Below, one piece after another: positions 1 to 9,061 of a DNA stretch of 64,000 nt. The position numbers and the translations under genes are program-made. The notes beneath the pieces were generated by a model, which searched no databases, was not told the DNA's origin, and worked only from the letters and a program-made list of their open reading frames with translations. Each line of letters starts with the position of its first letter. The first letter of the stretch is position 1. Location: assembly GCA_014529385.2 (NCBI GenBank), contig CM043960.1:118118043-118182042 (forward strand). Direction: 5' to 3'. This stretch comes from Adiantum capillus-veneris. Lineage: Eukaryota; Streptophyta; Polypodiopsida; Polypodiales; Pteridaceae.

Positions 1-236
1 ACCTCAATTCGTAGCCATTGACTCTCTAGAATGTAATGTTCACATTGGGCTTGGCATAGAATAATGAGGTCGACTGAAAGATTCAGTTACATGACTCCTC
101 TCTCTACCTGTTGCCATCGGTTCTGGCATGACAGTTGTAGGTGTTGGTCTCAGTGGGCTTGGAGTGACATAATAATGATGGAGTGGTCCCCCAAAGTATG
201 TGTATCCTTCCAATTCCTTTTATCGATTGCTGCATA

Positions 237-980
237 TCATCTTCCATACTTGTCGTAGGCAACAATCTTCGTTTCTGATCCCTCTGCGTAGGTAAAGACA
301 TAAAGTCTTTTCCACTCTATCAACCCATCAACGTAGGGTTCCTCGCATCTATAATAGAGATATTCCTCTCCATTATTATACTTGTATAACCCCACATAGA
401 CGTTGTCTGTGTTGATTCTCAAAGTTTCGTTTTTTGGTCTTAATCTAGCATTAGGTAAGCTCATTGTTGGTGCTTTCTCTTTGGGTTCTTCATCTACTTT
501 GGCTTTCGTGCCCATCAATCCCCACTTGTCCACAATGTTAGGATTCAGGACTACCAAGTACATGATACCTTCATCATCTAGGTACCTATCTCTGCTATAG
601 CTCATAGGCACTAAGTCCTTGAACTCACTTGGTCTATCTTCTATCTTAACACAGTAGCGGTCCATACCATCTTTGTAGATATTGGCACCTTGCTTGTTGT
701 CATATTGATACTTGATGAACAATAGTTTCATTGCGGCCGAAGGGTTTGATGGTCCTGCTGCCATGTTTCCTCTTTCGTTTAAGTTCAAGTATCCTAAGTG
801 TTCAGTGAAAATCTTGTAAGATCTCTCTGAAGAAGTATCGGAAATACTTCCTTCAAGGATCGGCTCTAACGGTCGCACTACACTTTGGTTTACACTCTCC
901 TTGGTTGATATAACACTCGCTTGTTCTCTTTGTCTCAGTTGGTTATTCTGGAGATATCTACTGGATCTCAAATTCATCAA
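237..980 (-). CDS. First ORF of element B, unknown (gag-position) protein, 247 aa
   Basis: A 247-residue ORF lies about 1.4 kb downstream of the primer-binding site of element B, where a gag gene would be expected. I recognise no domain, zinc knuckle or protease motif. The N-terminus is rich in Gln, Arg and Ser (MMNLRSSRYLQNNQLRQREQ); the rest is a mixed charged, Tyr-rich soluble-looking sequence. The frame ends in TGA at 237-239. A reading of about 24 further codons follows before the next stop, so the protein may be truncated by a point mutation or continue through a shift. It may be gag or a leader protein of the retroelement; the function is unknown. Confidence 0.4.
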   Translation of the reverse strand: MMNLRSSRYLQNNQLRQREQASVISTKESVNQSVVRPLEPILEGSISDTSSERSYKIFTEHLGYLNLNERGNMAAGPSNPSAAMKLLFIKYQYDNKQGANIYKDGMDRYCVKIEDRPSEFKDLVPMSYSRDRYLDDEGIMYLVVLNPNIVDKWGLMGTKAKVDEEPKEKAPTMSLPNARLRPKNETLRINTDNVYVGLYKYNNGEEYLYYRCEEPYVDGLIEWKRLYVFTYAEGSETKIVAYDKYGR

Positions 981-2367
981 TCCCCCTAGAGGAATCTAAC
1001 TTTTCAGTCTCGACAGTTTGTTTTATCCCCATTTCGGTGATCAAAAGTGATCCAAACTAAATGATACTTGGTCAAATGGTTTGTTTTGTCAATTAGAAGA
1101 CTTCTGTGATCTCAAGTGAAAATTTTGTATCAGCTTTGCTCAAAAAGACATTATACGCGTATGATGTCTTTTTCCAGATTTTGGATATTTTTGCTTTGCT
1201 CACTTCTAGTAGCACCCTTATGTTCTATCCACTCACAAAATTCAATTTGAACTCTGGGTGTGCAAGTTATGGCCAGATTAGGCTTTTCTGGGCAATTTCC
1301 CGATTTTTGACTTACCTGGGGTCAAATCTGATCCAAATGAGATGAAACTTGAAATACAATCTCTAGACAACTAGTACAAAGGATCTGTGATAGAAAAATG
1401 TCAAAATTTGCCCATAATTAGGTTGGAGACATCATACACGTATGATGTCTTTTTGTCCAATTTTGGTCCAAACTTGATATTTGAGCTATTCACTAAGTTT
1501 GCAACAATGTTGTCAAGTCAAAATTCAAAAATCACATCAGTAAGTGCAAAAAGACATTATACGTGTATGATGTCTTTTTCACAGATTTACCCAATTTTCA
1601 ATTTTAAGCTTCTCCAAGTGTTTGTATTTGAGTTTCAAGTGTTTTTATCAAGTTTGAATGCAAAAATGAGCTCTGAATCAATTTTCCCCATTCTTTGCGT
1701 TTTTTGCACTCTGACTTGGTATTTTGAGTTTATAGAAGTGTTAAAGCCCTTGTTTGATGTTGATCTTAGGGTAAAACCCCCCTTCTGAACACTCTCGTAA
1801 TGTCGGATTTTCAGTTTGGTCTCTGTTTCGCCCTTAAGACATCATACGCGTATGATGTCTAATGTTACAGAATTCCAATTTTTTGGCACAGAACTCTTCC
1901 AATAGCTCTCTTAAGTGCTCAGCAACACTCAGTTTCATAGAAAATCTCTCTGCACTTTGTTTATGCAAGTTTCACACCAAATCGACGTTTTAGTGATCTA
2001 ACATGCAAACAAACACATCAAGCAAATAAATCACTGATTAATAGCTCTAGATCAGGATCAAATCAAGTCCTACCTAAGCTACTTCTAATCATAAAATGGA
2101 TTTTTGCAATGGTGAGTATAAAGAGATTCACTTCCACACACGGACTAGCAAATACCTCAATCTCACTACCACTCAACACCAACAAAAATCAATGTATTCT
2201 AAACCAAAAAATGTCAAACATGAAAGACCCACGAATCTACAAGTTTCCTACAACCTCTCAAAGTTCCTCGGGGTCCACCACTCCTAGACCTCTCTAACTA
2301 AAATATACAAAGTAAAAGAAACAATTCACCTCATAGGATTAGTCTAAGGTCACCTACTTAGGGCTCT
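981..2367 (-). other. Untranslated leader of element B
   Basis: There is no convincing coding region here; the short plus-strand ORFs have no recognisable content. The segment lies between the primer-binding site and the first ORF of B and carries the four palindromes described separately. It is the expected place for packaging or dimerisation signals in an LTR element (inference). Confidence 0.5.
1146..1860. repeat. Four copies of a 24-bp palindrome in the leader of element B
   Basis: Near-identical palindromes lie at 1146-1169, 1427-1450, 1552-1575 and 1837-1860. The half-site is AGACATCATACG followed by its reverse complement. The copy at 1837 is a perfect 24-mer. The centre varies between copies (ACGCGT, ACACGT, ACGTGT, ACGCGT), and the left arm carries a C/T change in the copies at 1146 and 1552. 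Three copies are followed by a run of T; the copy at 1146 also has a preceding A run, extending it to about 32 bp. Confidence 0.9.
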
Positions 2368-2387
2368 CATCCCCGGCAGCGGTGCCA
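2368..2387 (-). promoter_or_regulatory. Primer-binding site of element B (tRNA-Asp type)
   Basis: On the minus strand this reads TGGCACCGCTGCCGGGGATG, two bases after the LTR terminus. It differs at only a few positions from the TGGCGCCGTTGCCGGGGA primer site known from Tat/Athila-type plant Gypsy elements, which is complementary to the 3' end of tRNA-Asp. Confidence 0.75.
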
Positions 2388-2389
2388 AA

Positions 2390-3338
2390 TGTTGGGCGGT
2401 TACGCCGCTAGCGGATGTTGTAATAGCGAGAACTCAACCAACAAACAAGAATGTCTGACGAGGACGGAGCTTGACCCGTAGGCGCATGGAAACAAATAGA
2501 TGGGTGTCAATCACCTACTCGACCTTCTAGAGACAATCACTACCAAGGAAATCAAATCTAAGTTCTAAAAACGCAAATGACTAAAATCCGTTCTAGGAGC
2601 AAACGCTATCCGAAACATGATCAAAAGTCATCGACTCAGCCTCAAACTCAAAGGGGATTCTATACACCACGTAAGGACAGTACCCTATGAATTGACACTC
2701 TAATCTCAACCTGCAAACACTCCATGCAGTAATCACGTATGAAAACAGGCCAAAAATTACAGGTCACCAAATCTCGACTTCGATGGTTCTAATGTGTAGT
2801 TCTTCTCGCTACGGTTCTATCGATATATAGCACGCTGAATTTCGACACACGGATCTAGAGAAAACTCACAAAGAAGCTCGTGGGAGCTCACCTCGCGTAG
2901 AAGCCGAATGCGCGCACGCTTGGTATTGGTGCGTAGCCCTGGCTGTTGCTAACACAATGGAGGTGTTGTTTCTCCAATGGCGGCTCCGTAGCTCGCGTAG
3001 CAAGAGGATACGACTCTCTCTCTCTCTCTCACTCTCTCTCAGACACAGTCACGACGCTTCAAAACTTATCTTGATTAATGATTCAAAAAACTTGTCCTTA
3101 GGTTTACAATAATTGGCTCTTATACTTCAGCCTTGGAAGTGTGAACACATCTCTAATCTAAAATCATAAGCAGGTGAAACTACTTGGGGAATACAAGCTG
3201 GAAACTCATTTGAGTCCCGCTAATTACAATGAATCGGCTCCATCAAAAATGAAATGTCGAAAAGACATTTATTACAATAAGTGTTTACAAAAATATGAGT
3301 GTGAGTAAAAATGTCTAGGTGTAGTCCTCCGCTCAACA
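2390..3338 (-). repeat. 5' LTR of element B (949 bp)
   Basis: The plus strand begins TGTTGGGCGG and ends CCGCTCAACA, giving the TG...CA ends and 10-bp imperfect inverted ends typical of LTRs. The internal side carries the primer site and the other side joins element A's LTR. A short CT-rich tract lies near 3013-3043. The partner LTR is outside the window, so the boundary rests on the terminal motif and on the junction with element A. Confidence 0.75.
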
Positions 3339-3685
3339 CTCTCATTGGACCCCTTTGTCTTCTGGCAAATAGGAATCAAGCAAGCCATTGGGATGGTGAA
3401 TGCTCATTAGACCCCTTTGTCTTCTTGCCAAACAGGAATCAAGCAAGCCATTAGGTTGTTGAATGCTCATTGGACCCCTTGGGAGACTGTCCCCAATAGT
3501 CTTCTAGAGAGCTTAATTCTTATTGGTTCTTTTATTAAGTTTTTTTAAATTAGTTAAACTAGATTTATAGCCTAATTCTCATTGGTCCACCTCCATGACC
3601 ATCCAATAGGATTTGAGTGTACCTTGTGGGAATCTGGGCTAGGGAGTTGACATGTGTCCCTCATTCCCTTTGTGTAAAGGGAGCC

Positions 3686-3717
<32 letters not shown>

Positions 3718-4092
3718 TTTCTCTCTCATTCCCTACTTACAGGGCTCGCCCCCTCCTATGTAGGAGTCATGAAGACTTTTTTGTACACACACAAAGCATC
3801 CAATCCCACTAACTTGACCATTTGGACTTACCTTTGAATTTTGGAACCTTATCATTTTGGAAGTCTTAATGGGCTGAACCTTAGGGTCTTTAAAGCCCAT
3901 TATTGCACATTGATCTTTTGCAGATGGCCCCCCTTTGGATCCCTATTTTCCCTCCTTTGGATCCCTCCTATGGCCGATCTGCCATCTTAACCAATATTAT
4001 AGCTTTTTCTCCCCTGGCACATCCCCATATTAAATGATCCGTTTTAACATGATAAAATTATTTAGTAGAATTAGATATTAGTTATTATGACA
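3339..4092 (-). repeat. Remnant of the 3' LTR of element A
   Basis: This matches 51399-52164 almost throughout, including the stretch about CTCTCATTGGACCCC, the GT microsatellite and the end TTAGTTATTAT(G/A)ACA. The first ~1 kb of this LTR was displaced leftward by insertion of B and is outside the window. Differences from the right copy are a tandem duplication of about 70 bp at 3341-3480 and a much shorter GT tract (about 14 units at 3690-3718). Confidence 0.88.
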
Positions 4093-4110
4093 TTACCTCT
4101 CTCTTTAAAT
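4093..4110 (-). promoter_or_regulatory. Polypurine tract of element A
   Basis: On the minus strand this reads ATTTAAAGAGAGAGGTAA directly before the LTR start TGTCATAATAAC. The position and purine content are those of the plus-strand primer of an LTR retrotransposon. The ~240 bp from here to 4350 is A's 3' untranslated DNA, with no gene seen. Confidence 0.65.
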
Positions 4111-4355
4111 CATAGCCGTCCTCGACTATGGGGTAGAGAAGATAAAGCCTATTCATTAGTCCTTTTTCTAGCGGGTAGAGGATCCCTATCTTACCTATGA
4201 CATCATTCCAGAATCGATGACTAATCCATTTGGCGCTTGAGAGCCTAAGCTGCTGCAAGCATGTCTGCACATTAGTCCTATAAATCTTCCATAGTGGAGT
4301 GAAAATATCTACTTGGTGTTTGGGAGACTTCCTCTACAAACTTGATTCTAAGCAT

Positions 4356-4739
4356 TGTTGACAGGCATATCAGAGTGTCAATTTAGTAGTTAGTCGGAAG
4401 TGCTTCATCAGATGTAGTCAGTCGGATCATAGTTAGTCGGATGTTGCTTAATCGGATATTTAACAATTATGATATATCAAGACTGAGGTTGTTATTACCA
4501 GTCTGTTTGTATGGTGGTTATAAGTCGGTTCTGTGAGTTGTGATGGCGTAGTTATATTCAGAGATGTTGTAGCTCTTCTTGATCAATGAATTACTCTTGT
4601 TTCTTAATTCTGAGTTATCAATTCCTTCTATCTCTTATCTTCAGTATGATGTTAGTATCTATGTGTATTATTTCTGAGTTATGAGATGCTGAGAGAATTG
4701 TGGTGAACTAGCATTTTTCTATGTTGATGAACCACAACA
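4356..4739 (+). repeat. 5' LTR of element C
   Basis: 384 bp with TG...CA ends, matched over its whole length by 44569-44952. A putative primer-binding site follows the LTR (TGGCGATCCTGCTAGTTCAG from 4744); I cannot assign the tRNA confidently. Confidence 0.95.
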
Positions 4740-4836
4740 CATTTGGCGATCCTGCTAGTTCAGTTCTCGTGGCTAAGGACGTATGCAGTATCAGGTATTA
4801 TTCTTCGGTTCATGAATCTCATTCTGGTGATAATGC

Positions 4837-5454
4837 ATGTCTGAGCGAGGTAGAAGACTCTCTCGTATATATTACACACGGGCTCAAGTCAGAGCAGGCA
4901 ATATATATCCATTCCATTATGAGGATGTGACTTTAGATCAAGAAACTGATCCACAACCTCAAGAACGGATGGTAAATTCTGGTGAGGAGGGTTCTGGAGC
5001 AGTAGAGGACAGGGCAGTGAGGCAACTTATGGGGGCACTACTCTTGACAGGAGGACCTGCACGAAGTAGAAGGCAACTCCAATTCGACCCATTGAGAGGT
5101 TCTAGCAGGCAAAGACCTGTAAGACTCCCAAAGCCCATCCCCATGGCTCAACCACCTCCTAACCCGCAGATCAAATCAGCCAAGTTCAAAGGGAAGCCCA
5201 AAGAGGATGCAGATTGTCATGTAGCACAATTTGAAACCCAGTGGCAAGCAAGTGGATACCAGATGATGTTTCCAGATCCTATAAAATTACAGCAATTTGT
5301 AGGTACTTTGGAAGGAAAGGCCATGAGCTGGTTCAGCCAATATGGTATGGCTCACTTTCCTACTAATGCTGCACTTAGTTTGTCTTTTCTACAAAGATTC
5401 TGGAATGAGAAAACTCCTACAGATATTTTAAGGAAGTTACGACGCATCAAATAG
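4837..5454 (+). pseudogene. Element C gag, N-terminal part, cut by element D
   Basis: This encodes about 205 residues. Residues ~100-200 look like a plant retrotransposon gag capsid region (KFKGKPKEDADCHVAQFETQ, then a Trp/Phe-rich stretch GKAMSWFSQYG). The frame meets TAG at 5452-5454, which is also the first base triplet of the target duplication of element D. The remainder of gag resumes in the same register at 37182 (MLVEDFSQRFRIFVERL), so a single gag ORF was split by the D insertion. The TAG sits where a Gln codon (CAG) would be expected, so the stop could predate the insertion. The true start codon upstream is uncertain. Confidence 0.85.
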
Positions 5455-5456
5455 GG
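5452..5456. repeat. Left target-site duplication of element D, (T)AGGG
   Basis: TAGGG here is repeated at 37173-37177. Because the right inverted repeat ends in T, the duplication is either 5 bp (TAGGG) with a 15-bp matched repeat plus one base, or 4 bp (AGGG) with a full 16-bp repeat. Either reading restores the same gag reading frame. Confidence 0.8.
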
Positions 5457-5472
5457 AAGACCATATTAGGTA
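5457..5472 (+). repeat. Left terminal inverted repeat of element D
   Basis: AAGACCATATTAGGTA, exactly matched in reverse complement at 37158-37173. A weaker extension follows on both sides. The sequence AAAGTGGGAAAA, found next to the right repeat, also occurs here at about 5538-5550. Confidence 0.9.
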
Positions 5473-5748
5473 TTTTGGTAAAAATCTCACATTATGGGAA
5501 TCTCCAAATCGACCGAATTCATGTAATTTGGGAATTTTCCACTTAAAGTGGGAAAAATTGAGGTGTGTGGCTAGTAAGTAAAGTGAAAATCTCATAGGAT
5601 TGTGGTGTTGATAAACACCAAAAGTCAAGAGGATGTACAACACATGGATTTGAATAATAACTATAAATTACATAAAACAAAGGAAGATACAAAAAAGATT
5701 TTGTTTACAAATTGACTAGTATAGTCACAATAGAAGCTCCACATAATT
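5473..5748. other. Left subterminal region of element D
   Basis: 276 bp of AT-rich DNA between the terminal repeat and the stop codon of the transposase candidate. It should hold the 3' untranslated region of that minus-strand gene. I see no further gene. Confidence 0.5.
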
Positions 5749-8700
5749 CTACTCCACATTTGATACCATATCTGAACTTTGATCCAAGTGTGGCTGATGT
5801 GCACGAGTGAGGCCTTCTTTGGCTTTTAGAGCATGTCTTTCAGGAATCTTTATTCTAGAAAATGGTCCTTCTTTGTTGGGTCTCCAGGACCAAACAATTG
5901 CATCTATAGTTTCCCACACTTGTGGGTCCTTATAGTTGACAGCCCAATAACCCTTCCAATAATTACTGTAAGCTTGAGTATCTGTCATCCCACTTTTTCT
6001 CGCGCAAGGTGCCCAATATTGAATCAATAGTTTTCTGTAGTTTGGTGATGTAGGCTCATTATCAATGTCAGATAAAGCCATGGCAAGCCACACTGGATAG
6101 ATTTCTGTGTCACTCGGAACAAGCATAAGAAAGTCACCTTGGTGCACATCAGACATAGGGTCAAACTCTTCCCTTGGCCTATCTCGTTGAGGCCCACAAA
6201 AATGATCGTTCAACTCTTCAAGGCCTAGGAATCTTTCTGCTCCTTGTTGCAAATTCATTGTAGTGCTTTGTAGATGAGAATATTCTTGAGTTTTTGGCCA
6301 AAACATTTCATACAAGACTCCCTCTGATATGATTGCTTTTCCAATCTCTTCAATTACCTTACTCCAATAATCTATCACGGGTCTATAATATCGCGGAATA
6401 CTTGAACCATTCCCTAAATTTTTCCAAAATTTTATATAGTTCTTTAGCCCCAAAATGACTTCTTCGTGGGCCTTGACATACTCCGCCATTTGTACTAGAG
6501 GTGGATCTCCATGTGGTAACATTGGCTTGCCTTCTGTGTCTGTTTTCCAAAGGCGAATACTTCCACTCCAACTTGATACACCTACATGTGCCTTATATTG
6601 CATCATTGGTGTCTCATCCTGCATAAAGAACCTGAACTGAAGCGGTTTGGAATGTCCAACAAGTATGTCTTGTCCATCACAAAGATAGCCATCACAATAT
6701 TGCTTGAAATCAGGGATCTTTGTGAGAAAAAATGAAGCTGGAGATGAAGATGAGCTGTTTCGTAATGTATCCATCAAATGTGGCAAAGTATAGGTTTGTG
6801 TAACTCTCAACTTCTCTGAAAACCTACTAAACATGGCGTCTATGTCCTCATGTGTATGCCCAACCATTAAAAATCCCAGCTGGATGGTTTTGAAAACACC
6901 CCTTGCAACAAGCATTGACAAATAGGCAAATAAGTATCGATTTTTGTTTTCCCCTGCACAATTATCCAATTGTAGCAACAAGTTCTCTGGCAATCTGCGA
7001 AATGTTGACCCCAATTCCTCTTCTGCAATTTCTGACGACTGCACAATGGGCTCTTTTCCATCACTCAAGTTATGGTAGTCCAAAGCATCCCTTGAGTTCA
7101 AAGCATGTAGTAGTGAAATATTGCTCCTTGGAAGTCCATTTGTTACTAGATCACCAAGAGGATGCTTATCTATCCTCTCGAGGTTATGTAAACAATTAGC
7201 AATTGAGCCAATTGTAAGATTTGGATCAGCTGGCCACAAACCATTCAAGACAAAGTGTCCGTAATGACCTTCTCCATGTCCATGAGTGATCATGCCAATC
7301 AATGCCACCTGCAGATTATATCCTGAATCCACACCCTTGGGAACAATGCGTAATCTAGGAATGGCAGTCTTCTTTTGATCCATCTTATCATGGATTATGC
7401 ATACATATTTTTGTGGTTGAGTTTCTGAATACGTGCGCCATGCATAATATAGGCTTCTGCAACTCTTTTGTTGTGCCATGTGAACTTCTCTCTCCCTCAA
7501 GAGAAGAGCTCTCTCTTCAAGAGAAGGTTTAGCTTCTAACCTTGCCTTGATTGAGCTACAAATATTGCACTTAGAGAACTCACTCGTCTTTGTTAAAGTG
7601 ACATGTGGGTACTCTTTGTTCCAAATTCTACCAAAAGAAGATTGGGATAGCTTCTTCTCATAGCCCATTTGGTCAAGTGTCGTGTTGATTTCACATAAAA
7701 TATCCACTTGTTTGTATGTTGATGGAATCACCAATTGAGTCTCTCTTGAGCCATCTAGCAGTGTTCTACTTCTATGTGGCATCTTCTCAGAGTTATTTTC
7801 CACAAACTCGTTTAGTAGTGCTCTTGCTAAACTAGTATGTTGAAGTCCCCTTCTCAATGTACATGTGTTCCCATGTACATATTGGCGCACACCATTTTCA
7901 AAGTTCTCCTTGTATCGATAAAATGATGTCTTTGGTATTCCATGTAGCTCATACCATGCTCTACAACAAACAATAGAGCCATTTAGCCTGAATTGGTATC
8001 GTGACTTCTCATCTTTCTGATAACATATAGAAAGAACATCATAAACATAATTAGTGCGTGATTTTTGAGACTCTCCCCAAAATTGTTGTCGTAACCTTGT
8101 CACCATATCACGATATGCAAATTGGCAGCATTTTTGTGCACAACAATCAATGCATGATACCCTTTGAATTGATTTGTTTGAAAGGTAAAAAGTCGAAGCT
8201 GGTGCTGCTTTTGATTTTTGAGTCCTGTTCATGAAAGTGTATCGTCTCTTCCTTGACAACTGGACCACATTACTCCCATCAAGTTTTTTTCCAACATTGC
8301 CATCGTTGGATACATCCTCATATGTAGCATGCATGCCATCAACAGGAACAAAGCGTTGTAATGGGCTCCCATTCAACATTGTTGTCTGCTTGATGGGCCA
8401 CTTTAGCAAAGTGATGCTACCCACTTCAACCACATCATGAATGCTTGCATTTTCTCTTTCAATACCCACACCCACACAATCAGGACCAAGTTCCTGAAAG
8501 TTGACATAATCATGTGGAAATACATATAAGATGGTCCCTTCATTCATGGTTTGCATCATTGTGTCATCTTTTAAAAGGACCCTCTGATTTCTCCAAGACT
8601 CTCGAATCATTGCTTCAAATTCTGGGCTTGTCATAGGTATTGCATCTGTAACTAGAGGATCAGAATGGTCATGTTCTTCATCACCATTGTAGCTTTCGTG

Positions 8701-8976
8701 TGGATCAATTAAGTTCCCATTTAATACAAAAGATTGCAAAAGAAGCTTTGACCATCGAACAGCACTCCATAATGAGCCTTGGAGAGATGAAGTATCCATT
8801 GTAGGAAAAGGTAGGACCACATCCTTCAAGCATTCCTCCACTAGTATGGAGACATTTCCCAGCCCTATCTTTGTACCACCACAAGTGGAATCTGGATCTG
8901 TTCTACACACACAACCAATACCAACGATTTCATTGTCAAGTATCATATGTACTTTCTCCCCAGATTCGAAGTCCAT
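5749..8976 (-). CDS. Transposase candidate of element D (DDE/RNase H-like core, DUF7869-like), 1075 aa
   Basis: One uninterrupted frame of 1075 residues. A Cys-rich zinc-binding-like cluster lies near 273-285 (CIDCCAQKCCQF) and a second CxxC near 468. The central region has three acidic blocks: CIIHDKMDQKK (~527), QLDNCAGENKNR (~669) and GHTHEDIDAMFS (~705). The DNC-G-NKN and GHT--D-D signatures are, from memory, those of the plant/animal family called DUF7869. Their spacing (about 140 then 35-40 residues) fits a DDE-type nuclease fold, an inference. A C-terminal module near 945-1000 (GDFLMLVPSDTEIYPVWLAMALSD) resembles small chromatin-reader or barrel domains but is unassigned. The ATG at 8974-8976 follows directly after a plausible 3' splice site (TTTTACTTACAG on the minus strand), so an untranslated upstream exon is likely. 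It is the only nuclease-like protein in D and lies next to one end, which supports a mobilising role. Confidence 0.75.
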   Translation of the reverse strand: MDFESGEKVHMILDNEIVGIGCVCRTDPDSTCGGTKIGLGNVSILVEECLKDVVLPFPTMDTSSLQGSLWSAVRWSKLLLQSFVLNGNLIDPHESYNGDEEHDHSDPLVTDAIPMTSPEFEAMIRESWRNQRVLLKDDTMMQTMNEGTILYVFPHDYVNFQELGPDCVGVGIERENASIHDVVEVGSITLLKWPIKQTTMLNGSPLQRFVPVDGMHATYEDVSNDGNVGKKLDGSNVVQLSRKRRYTFMNRTQKSKAAPASTFYLSNKSIQRVSCIDCCAQKCCQFAYRDMVTRLRQQFWGESQKSRTNYVYDVLSICYQKDEKSRYQFRLNGSIVCCRAWYELHGIPKTSFYRYKENFENGVRQYVHGNTCTLRRGLQHTSLARALLNEFVENNSEKMPHRSRTLLDGSRETQLVIPSTYKQVDILCEINTTLDQMGYEKKLSQSSFGRIWNKEYPHVTLTKTSEFSKCNICSSIKARLEAKPSLEERALLLREREVHMAQQKSCRSLYYAWRTYSETQPQKYVCIIHDKMDQKKTAIPRLRIVPKGVDSGYNLQVALIGMITHGHGEGHYGHFVLNGLWPADPNLTIGSIANCLHNLERIDKHPLGDLVTNGLPRSNISLLHALNSRDALDYHNLSDGKEPIVQSSEIAEEELGSTFRRLPENLLLQLDNCAGENKNRYLFAYLSMLVARGVFKTIQLGFLMVGHTHEDIDAMFSRFSEKLRVTQTYTLPHLMDTLRNSSSSSPASFFLTKIPDFKQYCDGYLCDGQDILVGHSKPLQFRFFMQDETPMMQYKAHVGVSSWSGSIRLWKTDTEGKPMLPHGDPPLVQMAEYVKAHEEVILGLKNYIKFWKNLGNGSSIPRYYRPVIDYWSKVIEEIGKAIISEGVLYEMFWPKTQEYSHLQSTTMNLQQGAERFLGLEELNDHFCGPQRDRPREEFDPMSDVHQGDFLMLVPSDTEIYPVWLAMALSDIDNEPTSPNYRKLLIQYWAPCARKSGMTDTQAYSNYWKGYWAVNYKDPQVWETIDAIVWSWRPNKEGPFSRIKIPERHALKAKEGLTRAHQPHLDQSSDMVSNVE

Positions 8977-9061
8977 CCTGTAAGTAAAAAGATTACATTG
9001 TTAAATCCATAGTTATAGAAAAATACTCTTCAAACCAAAAATCATGCTACAACATGAAAAA

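Larger units (their letters stand above)
1..3338 (-). mobile_element. Element B: partial Tat/Athila-like LTR retrotransposon, 5' part
   Basis: On the minus strand this reads as 5' LTR (2390-3338), primer-binding site, a long leader, then an ORF at 980-237, and it continues off the left edge. The LTR ends are inverted partners (TGTTGGGCGG at 2390, CCGCTCAACA ending at 3338). The primer site resembles the tRNA-Asp type known from Tat/Athila Gypsy elements. B sits inside the left LTR of element A: at 3339 the sequence jumps to the equivalent of 51399 in A's other LTR. The expected 5-bp duplication is CTCTC (3339-3343), with its partner outside the window. No pol domain is visible here, so the lineage rests on the primer site alone. 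Confidence 0.75.

Noticed and set aside
1106-1788. Plus-strand ORFs of 79 and 133 codons in the leader of element B
   Set aside because: They run through the palindromes, have no domain and lie antisense to the element; chance ORFs in AT-rich DNA.
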